Shown piece by piece: positions 26,550 to 35,674 of a stretch of DNA of 64,000 bases. This stretch comes from Jiangella asiatica. Its GTDB lineage: Bacteria; Actinomycetota; Actinomycetes; Jiangellales; Jiangellaceae. Numbering within the stretch: position 1 is the first letter of the stretch; every line of letters starts with the position of its first letter. The stretch is from assembly GCF_004349065.1 (NCBI RefSeq), contig NZ_SMKZ01000007.1, positions 1 to 64,000 of the forward strand, in the 5' to 3' direction. Under the pieces are notes generated by a model that saw only the letters and a program-made list of their open reading frames with translations, was not told the DNA's origin and searched no databases. The position numbers and the translations under genes are program-made.

Positions 26550-27122
26550 TCATTCGTCGTCGACCTCAGCTGAGATCACCTGCGCTTGACTGAACACCGC
26601 TTCGGCCTCGTCGAAGACGGCAAGTGACGACACGATGCCCGTGTTGATCACACGATCCACCTGGTCCAGCGTTGGCTCAGGTCCGAGGTCAACGGTGACC
26701 TCGGTGTGGAGTCCGACGAGCTGATCCTCGACCCGCGCGAAGACCTTGGGCCAGACACGTTCAGAGTTCCATTCGTTGGCGAAGAGCGCCGCCGCCGAGT
26801 GGTCCTCGACAGGAAGAAACCGTTCCCAGACGGCGTGGACCTGGAGGACGTCGGCCCGCCCGTCGGTGTCGACCAGGGCGCCGAAATCGAAGAAGCCGTT
26901 CTCCCACCTCCCGATGAACTCTCCGTCGTCTTCGACATACACGGCCGCCATGTGGTCCAGCACGGCGCGGACGAGGTCACGCACCTGTCCGGGCAACGTG
27001 CCGTCGGTCCGCGTCGTGGCATCGCTCACTTCGCCCGTCCTTGCGGGGGAGGCGGCCTGGCGACGCAGGACGTAGTCGTCCGACGGCGGAAGCTGCGCTC
27101 GTAGCCTGTCGAGCTGGCTCAT
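26550..27122 (-). CDS. YbjN domain-containing protein
   Basis: This is a 190-residue soluble protein. Residues about 45-165 match the YbjN/T3SS-chaperone-like pattern: a helix (VRDLVRAVLDHMAAVYVEDDGEFIGRW), beta segments ending in VLQVHAVWERFLP, then helices (AALFANEWNSERVWPKVFARVED). YbjN folds resemble type III secretion chaperones, though most are unassigned. ATG 27122 has GGAAGGAG 7 nt upstream. It is placed directly after the VirB6-like gene. A chaperone or regulatory role for the T4SS is an inference from fold family and neighbourhood. Confidence 0.72.
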   Translation of the reverse strand: MSQLDRLRAQLPPSDDYVLRRQAASPARTGEVSDATTRTDGTLPGQVRDLVRAVLDHMAAVYVEDDGEFIGRWENGFFDFGALVDTDGRADVLQVHAVWERFLPVEDHSAAALFANEWNSERVWPKVFARVEDQLVGLHTEVTVDLGPEPTLDQVDRVINTGIVSSLAVFDEAEAVFSQAQVISAEVDDE

Positions 27123-27155
27123 GTCAGATCTCCTTCCGTCCGGCTGACACGACGA

Positions 27156-29351
27156 TCAAACTCGGCCATCACCTGCGCCGTCCTTCCTCCTGCGGCGTGC
27201 CTCTCGCCGGGCGTTCTGTTGATCCTCCCGGATTCGCCGCCATCTGTCCTGCTCCTCGAGCCTGCGGTCACGCGCATCCGCGACGACCCGCTGCTCCGGC
27301 GTCAGCTGGCTCTTCTCGTCCTGGCTCTGCGTATGGTGATGACGGTTCAGCCGCCGGCGTTCTGCCTGCATCTCCGCGATGAGCCGGCGACGCTCGGCCG
27401 GCGCAGGGTTCGCGCGCTCCGCGCCGAATCGTCCGCCGCTGATCCTGGCGAGACGTTCCGCGCGGCGCGTGTCACGATCGAACTTCCGCAGCCGTGCTTG
27501 ATCACTGCGCTGAGCACGAGCCATCTCGGCACGCCGTCGCTGGGTGTTGATCCGGTTGACGGCCGCGTGGTTGCCCTGCCTGAGATGCCGCTCCACCCGA
27601 ACCCGACGGGCGAACTCGACGGGTCTGCCGGCTTGGTTGGCGACGAAGTCCCGAGCTGCTCTGCCCGCGTACGACTTGGCCGCCGCGGCGCCGCCCTTGG
27701 CGACCACGGAGCCGCCGCCGGTGGCCCAGGCGAGGCCGACCTGACCGGCGAGTTGGGAGGTTCGCCGGATGACGCCTTGCAGGCGGCCCTGGCCGGAGGA
27801 GCCGCCGACGTTCCGAGCCGCGTCGCTGACGGTGTTGAACCGTCCGGCCAGGCGGGCCATCCCGCCGCCCTGGTTGGGCATGATGCCAGGGCCGCCGCCG
27901 AAGCCGCCGCCTCCCCCGCCACCACCGGCGCCGGCTCCGAAGCGGGAGGACATGGCCGCCGCGACCCGTTCCTTGGTGTCGTTGACCGCGCCGCGGCCGC
28001 GCCAGAAGAGGACGATGCCAGCGACGAGGAGGAGGTCGACCAGCAGGAACTTGCCGATCTGCGCCCACATGGCGGTGCCGCCGTCCTCGATCGGGGATTC
28101 GCCCGACGACATGAGGTAGGTGAGGGCGCTGAGGAACACGCCGAGGAAGACGATGCAGAACATCAGCATCAGGACGGTGGCGAACAGCTGGCCGATGTTG
28201 CGCCACAGCGCCGAGCGGGCGCCGCCGGGGAGGATCGCCAGCATCAGCGTGACCAGCAGCTTCACGCACTGCACCAGCGCAGAGATGCCGGCGATGAACA
28301 CCACGCAGGCAATGATCAGGATCAGCACCGCGAGGATCGTCACGGCCGGCTGGACGGCCAGCTGGGCCATCCAGCTGTCCGGGCGGGCCATCTTCGCGAA
28401 CGCGTCGACGTCGTCGGCGACGCAGCTGCCGACGACCTTCCAGACCTCGGGGTCGTAGTTGACCGGCTCGTCGCCGGTGCCGCCCCACCAGGTGCCGGGG
28501 TCGGTGAGCTCGGAGCCGGTGTCGACCCCTTCGGCGGCGGAGCCCTCGCCGGATAGCCCGTCGAGGGCCTCCTTGAGGTCGTCCTTCGAGGTGTTGTTGC
28601 CCGCGTGCGACAGCGTGATGACGTACGCCTGCTCGCATTCACCGTCGAGGACCCGGCCGAAGTTGACCAGCATCGCCGGGTGGTAGAGGAAGGTCTCGAG
28701 GATGCTCTGGCCCGGTGAGCTCGGTTGCTCGGCCGATCCGGGCAGCTCGTCGAGGTCGGCGGTGAGGGTGTCGACCAGGTGGTTGGCGGTGTCGCGCGCG
28801 TCGTAGAGCAGCCCGTCCTCGTTGCCACCGAGCAGCCAGGTGACCGGGCTGAACGGGGTGAGGTTGTTCTCCGGGTGCTCGCGGTCGTAGCTGATGGCGG
28901 CGAGGGCGTAGTTGGCCACGATCACCGATATCAGCAGTTGCACGATGCCTTTGCCCCACATGCCGCGGGCCATCCAGATCACGCACACGAGTGCCGTGAC
29001 CATGAGCATCGTGACGTAGATGTTGAGGTTGGTCAGCAGGCCGGCCACCCAGTCCTGGACCGCGCCGGCGAACCCGGCGAACCAGTCCAGCCAGGTCATG
29101 TCGAGGACGAAGTCGGTGACCCACGCCAGCGCGATCACCTGGAACTGGTAGATGGCCCAGGTGATCGTCATCAGGACCTTGAAGATCAGGTGAAAGGGGT
29201 CCGTGATGCCACCGGCCAGGCCGAGCTGCACGTGGAAGGCCGACAGCTCGCAGCTGCCGGCTGGGGCCAGGTGCTGGCCGCCCAGGCCACCGCCCTCGCC
29301 GACGCGGCAGGCCTCGGCGACGATGACGACGGAGTCGGCGACGATGCTCAT
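27156..29351 (-). CDS. VirB6/TrbL-like polytopic T4SS channel protein
   Basis: This is a 731-residue protein with a hydrophobic N-terminal two-thirds and a soluble basic tail. About seven or eight membrane helices are seen, for example VTMLMVTALVCVIWMARGMW and VTILAVLILIIACVVFIAGI, with a large extracellular loop between the early and late helices. A Gly-rich stretch near residue 475 is followed by a long Arg-rich C-terminus (RRRAEMARAQRSDQARLRKF). The size, topology and position beside VirB4 fit ICEBs1 ConG / VirB6. It starts 9 nt after the VirB4 stop. The basic tail may contact nucleic acid or the ATPase; that is inference. Confidence 0.8.
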   Translation of the reverse strand: MSIVADSVVIVAEACRVGEGGGLGGQHLAPAGSCELSAFHVQLGLAGGITDPFHLIFKVLMTITWAIYQFQVIALAWVTDFVLDMTWLDWFAGFAGAVQDWVAGLLTNLNIYVTMLMVTALVCVIWMARGMWGKGIVQLLISVIVANYALAAISYDREHPENNLTPFSPVTWLLGGNEDGLLYDARDTANHLVDTLTADLDELPGSAEQPSSPGQSILETFLYHPAMLVNFGRVLDGECEQAYVITLSHAGNNTSKDDLKEALDGLSGEGSAAEGVDTGSELTDPGTWWGGTGDEPVNYDPEVWKVVGSCVADDVDAFAKMARPDSWMAQLAVQPAVTILAVLILIIACVVFIAGISALVQCVKLLVTLMLAILPGGARSALWRNIGQLFATVLMLMFCIVFLGVFLSALTYLMSSGESPIEDGGTAMWAQIGKFLLVDLLLVAGIVLFWRGRGAVNDTKERVAAAMSSRFGAGAGGGGGGGGFGGGPGIMPNQGGGMARLAGRFNTVSDAARNVGGSSGQGRLQGVIRRTSQLAGQVGLAWATGGGSVVAKGGAAAAKSYAGRAARDFVANQAGRPVEFARRVRVERHLRQGNHAAVNRINTQRRRAEMARAQRSDQARLRKFDRDTRRAERLARISGGRFGAERANPAPAERRRLIAEMQAERRRLNRHHHTQSQDEKSQLTPEQRVVADARDRRLEEQDRWRRIREDQQNARREARRRRKDGAGDGRV

Positions 29352-29359
29352 CCCGGCCC

Positions 29360-32011
29360 CTAACCCGCGGCCTTGGTGGTCACGCCCGGCTCCAGCTCAC
29401 CGGCGGCCCGGTGTCCGTTCCGCCCGCGCTGCAGCGCGGCCGCCGCGTCGGACCCGGGCTCGACGGCGTCGGGCTCGGCGTCCCAACCGCCCGGACCGAC
29501 GGCCCGGCCTCCGATGACGACCTCGGGGGGCGACGTCTTCATCGCCTCGAACCGCTCCGGCCGCGACGGCGGCATGACCTTGATGCGGGCGACGTTGCCG
29601 AGTGCGTCACGCATGAGTGCCTCACCGCGGCGCATCTCCGGGACGCCGTCAGGGCCCACCGGGCTGGTGTGCTCGGTGATGAGCGCCACCAGCGACTCGT
29701 CCTCCGGGTCGAGGTCGAGCCAGCGCAGCCCGCGCTTGGCCAGGGTCTTGTCGCGGTGTCGCATGAGGATGCGAGTGGGGATCAGGCCCCGCAGGGTGGC
29801 ATCGCCGAAGTCGCTCTCGGGGTCGTGGCTGCCCAGCGCGACCGCCGCCTGGTGCTTGCGGCCGTCGCGGACGAACAGGGTGATCTCGCGCTCGCCCTCC
29901 GGCGATGCGGTGACGTGGTGTGCCTCGTCCACGATGAACAGCGCCAACTCGGAGCGGTCGCCGAAGCAGACCTGTCGGCTCATGCTGGCCATCAGCGCGT
30001 ACATGGCCCGGCCGAAGATCTTCTCCAGCTTCATCTGCTCGAACAGGTGGGCGTGCTGCAGTTCGTCGCGGTCGGGCAGCTCGAGCGTGCGGGTCCAGAA
30101 GACGATGGCGCGGTCGCTCAGCTCCACCGGCGGGAGCGAGGAGTCGAAGATGACCCGGCCGAACTCCTTGCGGGCGAACACGTTCATCAGCCGGCCGAGC
30201 TCGTAGGCGCCGTCCAGGGTGCAGCTCTCCAGCAGGTGAGCGGTGAGGTTGCCCAGCCCGCGGATACCGTGCCGGGTCAGGTAGCCGACCTCGAGCACCT
30301 CTGACAACAGGACGCCGCGCTCGGACGTCGGCGACACGTTGAGCAGCGGGGTCAGGAAGGACTGCGCCACCCGCGAGCCCGTGTGCCGGTCGAACACCCG
30401 GAGTGGATCCATGCTCATGGTGGGGTCGACGACGGAGACGATGGTGGGCGTGGTGAGCGCCTGGGCCATGGTGACCCACTCGCCTGACTCGGTGCGGTCC
30501 AGCGCGATGAACCGGCCGCCGCGGTCGACGGTGTCGGCGGCGATCTTCTTGAGCGCGACCGACTTGCCCGCACCCAGCTCACCGGCGACGGCCAGCGAAC
30601 CGGAGACGTCGAGCCGGGTGGTGGCACCGGCAGGGTCGTGGTGGACCACTCCGGTCTGGCCGGTGGAGATGTTGAGGGCCAGCAGGGTGCCCTTGTTGTC
30701 GCCGACGTCGGTGGTGACGATCGGCACCGATGCGGAGAACGAGTGCGACGTGGTGATCTGGGCGAACTCGCGCACCGACTTCGCCAGCGGCGTGCCGGGG
30801 AGCATCGCCCACCAGAGGTCCTCCTGGTTGCCCAACGGGTGCATCAGCTTGAACCCCGACGCGCCGTAGAACGCCTGCAGCTCCTTCGCCTGCTCCATCA
30901 CCTGCTCGCCGGTACGCCCGGCCACGCAGAAGATGACGGTCGCCTCGACCTCGACCTCGAGGTCGTCGGCGGACAGCAGCGCCTCGTACTCGGCGAGGTC
31001 GCGGGCGGACCGCTCGATGGCGTGCATGCCGGTCGAGAGCTGGCCCTCCTGCTGCAGGAACTGGTCGTTGAGGTTGGCGACGGCGCGGCGGTTGCGCGCG
31101 ATGACCTCCTCGCGGGTCCGAGTGTGCAGCCGTACCGCCCAGTCGACGTCGAGGCCGGAGTCGTCGACGCGGCCCAGGTACTCGCCGCCGGGGAAGACCA
31201 TGCCGTCGGCCGGGGTGTCGGCGAGCGCCAGCAGACCCTGGTACGACACCGCGTCCGGCTGATCGGGCTGGGTGATCTTGACGTACTTGCGGCGCAGCGG
31301 GTTCCAGGACTTGAGCTGCTTGCGGTCGAGCTCGGACTGGCCGCCCTCGTCGATCAGGGCGTCCGGCCAGAGCACGCCGTGGCGCGGCAGCACCGCGGCG
31401 TCGTGGTCGGCCTTCGTCTCGGGCAGGTCCATGTCGGCGAAGAGCCCGCGCTGCAGCGTGTGCTGGTACAGCCAGACCAGCTGCGCGACCGAAGCCTGGC
31501 GGGGCCGGAACACCCCAGGGATGCCCAGCTCGATCTTCCTGGCCTGCTCGACCCGGGACTTCAGCTCCGCCGGCGAGAGGCCCTGACGGGGCAGCGCCAG
31601 CTGGTCGCGGAAGTCGTCGACGGCGGCGTGGAACGACTCGCCGAGGTTGCCGAACCGGCCGCGGTTGCGCAGCGGGACGCTCAGCCAGAACGTGCGCTGC
31701 CCGAGCGCCAGCTCGTCGAGCGTGTCGAGGGTGGCCTCGCACTCCGCCGCCCACTCCGGGCACTCCTCCAGCGGGATGCCGTTGATCATCCGTTCGACGA
31801 TGGCGGCCGGATCGAGTGCCGCGCACGCTCCGATGAGCAGCGCCTCGCCGGGCAGCGACCGCAGCAGTGCCTGGTGCGCCGCCCGGACACTGTGCTTGTC
31901 CTTGTCAGGGCGGAAGCCGTACGGGAGGGCCTGCAGGCGCCAGGTGGCCCACACCGTGCCTCCGCGCGACCACAGCATGTGACCGGCCATCGCACGAGCC
32001 GGACTACGCAT
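29360..32011 (-). CDS. VirB4-like T4SS ATPase
   Basis: This is an 883-residue cytosolic or membrane-associated ATPase, the core motor of type IV secretion. The Walker A is GELGAGKS near residue 484 (SLAVAGELGAGKSVALKKIA). The Walker B is FIVDEAHH near residue 692, followed by an intact arginine/glutamine region (ALGSHDPESDFGD). The N-terminal domain (residues 1 to about 430) is typical of VirB4 and TraC in length. There is no membrane helix. The start at ATG 32011 lies 15 nt after the TcpE-like gene. It corresponds to ConE of ICEBs1. Both ATPase motifs are intact, unlike those of the coupling-protein-like neighbour. Confidence 0.92.
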   Translation of the reverse strand: MRSPARAMAGHMLWSRGGTVWATWRLQALPYGFRPDKDKHSVRAAHQALLRSLPGEALLIGACAALDPAAIVERMINGIPLEECPEWAAECEATLDTLDELALGQRTFWLSVPLRNRGRFGNLGESFHAAVDDFRDQLALPRQGLSPAELKSRVEQARKIELGIPGVFRPRQASVAQLVWLYQHTLQRGLFADMDLPETKADHDAAVLPRHGVLWPDALIDEGGQSELDRKQLKSWNPLRRKYVKITQPDQPDAVSYQGLLALADTPADGMVFPGGEYLGRVDDSGLDVDWAVRLHTRTREEVIARNRRAVANLNDQFLQQEGQLSTGMHAIERSARDLAEYEALLSADDLEVEVEATVIFCVAGRTGEQVMEQAKELQAFYGASGFKLMHPLGNQEDLWWAMLPGTPLAKSVREFAQITTSHSFSASVPIVTTDVGDNKGTLLALNISTGQTGVVHHDPAGATTRLDVSGSLAVAGELGAGKSVALKKIAADTVDRGGRFIALDRTESGEWVTMAQALTTPTIVSVVDPTMSMDPLRVFDRHTGSRVAQSFLTPLLNVSPTSERGVLLSEVLEVGYLTRHGIRGLGNLTAHLLESCTLDGAYELGRLMNVFARKEFGRVIFDSSLPPVELSDRAIVFWTRTLELPDRDELQHAHLFEQMKLEKIFGRAMYALMASMSRQVCFGDRSELALFIVDEAHHVTASPEGEREITLFVRDGRKHQAAVALGSHDPESDFGDATLRGLIPTRILMRHRDKTLAKRGLRWLDLDPEDESLVALITEHTSPVGPDGVPEMRRGEALMRDALGNVARIKVMPPSRPERFEAMKTSPPEVVIGGRAVGPGGWDAEPDAVEPGSDAAAALQRGRNGHRAAGELEPGVTTKAAG

Positions 32012-32025
32012 CGTTCATCACCCCG

Positions 32026-32703
32026 TCATCTCCTGGAACCGCCCCTGCGGGCTGGGTGGGCCGGCGTGCGGCCTTCGGGGGCGGATGGTGCTCCGGCACC
32101 GTCGTCGGCGGGCAGCAGGGCGAGCAGCGCCTGGACCCCACTGAGCGGACCGGTCACCGGGACCGGCGCCGCCTCGCCGACCCGCTCGGCCTCGACCGCC
32201 GGGATCGCCCGGTCGAGCTTGCGACGCAGCCCGGCGGGCATCTGGCCGATCGGCTGTACCTCGGGCTCCATGCCGGCCCAGGGTTCGGTGTCGGGCAGCG
32301 GCCCGAGGTAGACGTTGACGCGGTGCCGGACCCGCCGCGGGCGCCGGAACCGCACCGGCTTGCCCTGGTACCGGCCGGTGACGGGCGCGTTGATCGCCCG
32401 GTACAGACCGAGCAGGGCGAACAGCGGGTTGCGCCCGTTCATGGGCAGCCGGCCGATCAGGAAGACCACGCCGAAGGCCAGGCCGAACAGCACGGCGACG
32501 TTGCCCAGGCTGCCGAAGACGCCCCACGTGTCGATGGTCAGCCCGCCGACGACGATGATCGCGATGGCCGCCAGCAACTGCTGGACGGTGTACGGCCCAC
32601 CGGGGATCTTCGTGCCGTCAGGCATCCGCCCCAGCAGCTGCGGGAACTTCCGGGCACGGGTGTAGTACTTGACGGTCTCGAGTTCCTCGGCGTCGTCGGC
32701 CAT
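32026..32703 (-). CDS. TcpE/VirB3-like T4SS membrane protein
   Basis: This is a 225-residue protein with two membrane helices near residues 40-60 (LLAAIAIIVVGGLTI) and 65-85 (VAVLFGLAFGVVFLIGRLP). A positively charged cytoplasmic part with the segment RYQGKPVRFRRPRRVRHRV follows. The layout of a short N-terminus, a helical hairpin and a basic soluble domain fits TcpE/ConD (VirB3-like). ATG 32703 has a near-perfect GGAGGTGA at the right spacing. It precedes VirB4, the usual VirB3-VirB4 order. Confidence 0.82.
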   Translation of the reverse strand: MADDAEELETVKYYTRARKFPQLLGRMPDGTKIPGGPYTVQQLLAAIAIIVVGGLTIDTWGVFGSLGNVAVLFGLAFGVVFLIGRLPMNGRNPLFALLGLYRAINAPVTGRYQGKPVRFRRPRRVRHRVNVYLGPLPDTEPWAGMEPEVQPIGQMPAGLRRKLDRAIPAVEAERVGEAAPVPVTGPLSGVQALLALLPADDGAGAPSAPEGRTPAHPARRGGSRR

Positions 32704-32746
32704 CGCGAATCACCTCCGTTCGTGGCTCGGTCGTGGGCGGACGGGG

Positions 32747-33070
32747 TCAGCCGACGTCGACGTACGTGGACGCCGGCGCTGACCCGGGCAGGTCCTCGCC
32801 GACCGTGTCGCTGACGTCGGTGACGTTGAACACGAGCCAGATGAAGACGCCGGCCGCCAGCGCCGAGACGACGATGGTGCCGATGGCGAACTTCGACTGG
32901 ACCGCCTTGTAGACGACGAACAGGATGGCCACGGTGATGGCGACCACGCGCAGAACGTCCTGCAGGTCGGTGGCGGTGGTCGACGTCCAGTCGAGCAGGC
33001 CGGCGTGGACGACGGTGTTCGACGAGGCGAGGTCGGGTGCCGTCGCCGCGAGAGTGGTGATGAGGCTCAT
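32747..33070 (-). CDS. Small two-helix T4SS membrane protein (VirB2/TcpD-like)
   Basis: This is a 107-residue protein with an N-terminal hydrophilic part and two membrane helices near residues 45-63 (VVAITVAILFVVYKAVQ) and 66-86 (AIGTIVVSALAAGVFIWLV). It ends in a short acidic segment. The size and hairpin are those of VirB2-like pilins or TcpD-like subunits that sit between VirB8- and VirB3-like genes. No clear signal peptide is seen. ATG 33070 has AAGGAGAAGGAG just upstream, one of the best ribosome sites in the operon, consistent with a protein made in many copies. Confidence 0.7.
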   Translation of the reverse strand: MSLITTLAATAPDLASSNTVVHAGLLDWTSTTATDLQDVLRVVAITVAILFVVYKAVQSKFAIGTIVVSALAAGVFIWLVFNVTDVSDTVGEDLPGSAPASTYVDVG

Positions 33071-33110
33071 GGCTCCTTCTCCTTGGATGCGGGCTGATGG
33101 TGCGGGTGCT

Positions 33111-34304
33111 CTAGGGCGACTCGGTGGTCGACCCCGGTTGCGCTGGGTCTGATCCGGCCTCCCTCGTCGGTTCGTCGCTTGGGTCCTGGGACGAGCTGCC
33201 GGACGAGGGGCTGTCCGAGCCGCTCGTCCCAGGGGTCGGTCTGGTGGGCGTCGGGATCGGCACGGGCTCGGCCAGTGCCGGCGACGTGCGCAGCTCGGCC
33301 ACCTCCCACCGGCCCTGCCGGGCCAGCAGCTCCAGGGAGTACTGCGCGCCCAGCTCCTCGCCGTTGGAGCCGCTCAGCGTCACGTTGGCCTGGACCTCGA
33401 CGCGCTGGCCGTCCTCGGGCTCCTCGGCCGGCGCGTCCTCGCCGGTGGCCACGATGTTGGTGACCTGGACGTCGGCGTACGGGACGGGGTCGAGCACCCG
33501 GAACGACGTGCCCGGGTTGCTGTATGCCTCGAGCTCGGCCTGGTCGCCGGTGACGAGCATGGCGGTCAGGAAGTTGGAGACCCGTGCGAACGCGGGGTGG
33601 TCGGACGGCAAGTCATGGACGTAGGCCGACTGCAGCCGGTCGAACTCTGCGGGCGCCGGCACCGGCGCCGGCAGCGCCTGGGCGGTCATGCGGCCCTCGA
33701 CGTACAGGACGGGCAACTGGAAGTAGAGGCGGCCGGAGGTCACGCGCTGGACCGGCTCGGCGTCGTCCTCGCCATCGGCCGGCGCGGCGGTGGCCGGCGC
33801 GTCGGTGGTCGCGGCTGGATCGGCCGCGGCCTCAGCCTCGACCCGTCCCTCGGTGGCGTCGACGCCGACGACGACGGACCACAGGCCGCTGTCGTCCTTG
33901 ACGATCTCGGCCACCGCCGAGCCGTTGGTGGTCCAGGGCACCTCGGGCCGGTTCTGCGGCAGATCGCCGTAGTACGCCCGAAGCTCGGGCGCCTGCTCGG
34001 CAGGGGTCTCGAGCCACGCGACGACGGCCCGCTCGGCGAACTCGCTCACCGCGGCGGCCTCGCCGATCCGGTCGACGTAGCCGTCCTGGCGCACGATGGG
34101 CTGCTGGTCGGGCAACAGCACCTGCATGGCCAGCGCGAGCGGGCCGGCGATCAGCGCCGCCCACAGCAACCCGACGATGACGCGGGTGGCCATGCCGGAG
34201 CCGGCCGTCCAGGTGTGCTGCTCCGACGACGTGGTCTCGCCCTTCGGCGCCGCCGCGTCGTCGCCGGTGTCCTTGGGTGGCCCGAAGCCCCAGTTGATCT
34301 TCAT
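33111..34304 (-). CDS. TcpC/VirB8-like conjugation protein
   Basis: This is a 397-residue protein with a short cytoplasmic N-terminus, a membrane helix (VIVGLLWAALIAGPLALAMQ, near residues 40-60) and a long extracytoplasmic part. That part shows two regions of the NTF2-like sort seen in TcpC: AERAVVAWLETPAEQAPELRAYYGD, and later FLTAMLVTGDQAELEAYSNPG with SLELLARQGRWEV. The C-terminus is a Ser/Pro/Thr-rich tail. It corresponds to ConB/TcpC, which builds the envelope part of the channel. ATG 34304 overlaps the upstream gene as ATGA. Confidence 0.85.
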   Translation of the reverse strand: MKINWGFGPPKDTGDDAAAPKGETTSSEQHTWTAGSGMATRVIVGLLWAALIAGPLALAMQVLLPDQQPIVRQDGYVDRIGEAAAVSEFAERAVVAWLETPAEQAPELRAYYGDLPQNRPEVPWTTNGSAVAEIVKDDSGLWSVVVGVDATEGRVEAEAAADPAATTDAPATAAPADGEDDAEPVQRVTSGRLYFQLPVLYVEGRMTAQALPAPVPAPAEFDRLQSAYVHDLPSDHPAFARVSNFLTAMLVTGDQAELEAYSNPGTSFRVLDPVPYADVQVTNIVATGEDAPAEEPEDGQRVEVQANVTLSGSNGEELGAQYSLELLARQGRWEVAELRTSPALAEPVPIPTPTRPTPGTSGSDSPSSGSSSQDPSDEPTREAGSDPAQPGSTTESP

Positions 34305-34573
34305 GGTGCAGGGTCCTCGTGAGCGGGGTCGGCGGCCGGGCCGATCGCCTCGGCCGCCCACGGCTCACGCAGCTCCGTCACCTGGAACAGGCGCTCGAGG
34401 GCCTCCTGCGCGCGATCGGCGTTGGCGCCGACGGCCTCGTGTAGGCGCTTCGCGGCCTCGCGGTCGAACGGGTCGGCGATCAGGTGCGCGAGCTCGCGGT
34501 CGATCGCCCGCCGCGCGGCCAGAACCGTCGCCGCGTCCATGAGGGACTGCCGGTTGCTGAAGCGCTGTTCCAT
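34301..34573 (-). CDS. Small helical protein, first gene of the T4SS operon
   Basis: This is a 90-residue protein, all helical in appearance (SLMDAATVLAARRAIDRELAHLI and AANADRAQEALERLF-like stretches), with an acidic, Ala/Pro-rich tail. No family is recognised and no membrane segment or signal peptide is present. ATG 34573 has GGAGGAG about 8 nt upstream. It overlaps the TcpC-like gene as ATGA and follows a copy of the shared promoter motif, so it opens the main T4SS operon. Confidence 0.7.
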   Translation of the reverse strand: MEQRFSNRQSLMDAATVLAARRAIDRELAHLIADPFDREAAKRLHEAVGANADRAQEALERLFQVTELREPWAAEAIGPAADPAHEDPAP

Positions 34574-34609
34574 CTGAGGGCTCCTCCGTCGGCAGGTCGT
34601 TGACGGAGT

Positions 34610-34637
34610 AGGTGTCGCGGAGTGCCGTCTTGTGACG
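34610..34637 (-). promoter_or_regulatory. Shared promoter motif, copy 5 (T4SS operon)
   Basis: On the minus strand: CGTCACA (34637-34631), 16 nt, CACCT (34614-34610), then ACTCC. It ends 36 nt before the first T4SS gene start at 34573. The remaining divergent gap to 34849 contains a GC-rich palindromic stretch (GCCCGCGCGCGGGC near 34739) but no second clear promoter. Confidence 0.65.
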
Positions 34638-34849
34638 GGTGGATGGAGCGGACTTCGCCGCGGGCCTCCCGAACGCCCAGCGAGCGCGAACCGGGCAATC
34701 GGGACGTTCCGGTATCCGGGCAAGCTCCGGCCGGGCGTTGCCCGCGCGCGGGCAAGAAGGCGAACCACCCTGGGGGCAGGTCGGGCAAGACGCTCGGCAA
34801 GGGCACCTGACCAGGGTGAGTCTGTCGATCCACCCCGGAGGAGACAGAC

Positions 34850-35674
34850 ATGCCGACCGCCATCACCACCCGACCCGGCGACACCGCCCACGACACCACG
34901 TGCACCGGCGCCCGTCGCCGCTCCGACGCCAGCCTCGTCGGGCAGCTCAACGGCGAGTGGGTCCGGCTGTGCGACGACCCAGCTACCGAGGTGGTCGTCG
35001 AACGGTGGGCGGACCGGTACGAGGCGCTGGCCGGCAATGCCTGCCTCTCCGACGTCGAGCGCGCGGTCGTCGCCGCGACCGGCGAGCGGACCGACGAGAT
35101 CCTGCTCGCCCTACTACGGCTGGCACGAGACGGCGACGGACTCGCCGGCCGGACCGTGCTGCAGGTCATGCTCGGCAAGGCGGTCCGCATCGCGATGACG
35201 CGAGCCGGCCGGGACTCACGGACCAGCCTCGAGCACACCGCCGTCGCCGCGCTGTGGACGATCATCGCCACGTACCCCGTCGAGCGGCGCCCGGCGAAGG
35301 TGGCTGCGAACATCGCGATGGAGACGCTGCGCGCCGTCACCACGGAGCTGACGCACCACCATACCGAGACGCCCACCAGCCCGGACGTCCTGGACATCAG
35401 CGCCACCGCGGCGCCGGCCGCGCAGGAGCGTCCCCCGGCGGACTTCGAGCTGCTGAACCTGCTGACGTGGGCGGTGGACCAGGGCACGATCACGGCCGCG
35501 GACGCGACGCTGATCCTGGACATCTACACGCCGGCTCCCGGCTGCGACGGCGGCCCGGCAGCGGCGCAGCGGCACGGCTTGAGCTGGGCGGCGGCCCGGC
35601 AACGGGCCAGCCGGGCACTGCGCAAAGTGGCGCGGCGCATCCACGACGACGTGCCACTGCCGCTGGCGGCCTGA
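34850..35674 (+). CDS. Divergent sigma-70-like transcription factor
   Basis: This is a 274-residue cytosolic protein. Residues about 75-160 resemble sigma region 2: LLALLRLARDGDGLAGRTVLQ, then SLEHTAVAALWTIIATYPVERRPAKVAANIAMETL. The C-terminal part has an acidic helix and a helix-turn-helix near residues 240-262 (GLSWAAARQRASRALRKVARR), like region 4. Both are too divergent to class confidently, and no region 3 is seen. ATG 34850 has GGAGGAGA 6 nt upstream. It lies between the T4SS operon (divergent) and the Tad operon. It is the best local candidate to recognise the six GTCACA-N16-CACCT sites, which is an inference. Confidence 0.65.
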   Translation: MPTAITTRPGDTAHDTTCTGARRRSDASLVGQLNGEWVRLCDDPATEVVVERWADRYEALAGNACLSDVERAVVAATGERTDEILLALLRLARDGDGLAGRTVLQVMLGKAVRIAMTRAGRDSRTSLEHTAVAALWTIIATYPVERRPAKVAANIAMETLRAVTTELTHHHTETPTSPDVLDISATAAPAAQERPPADFELLNLLTWAVDQGTITAADATLILDIYTPAPGCDGGPAAAQRHGLSWAAARQRASRALRKVARRIHDDVPLPLAA

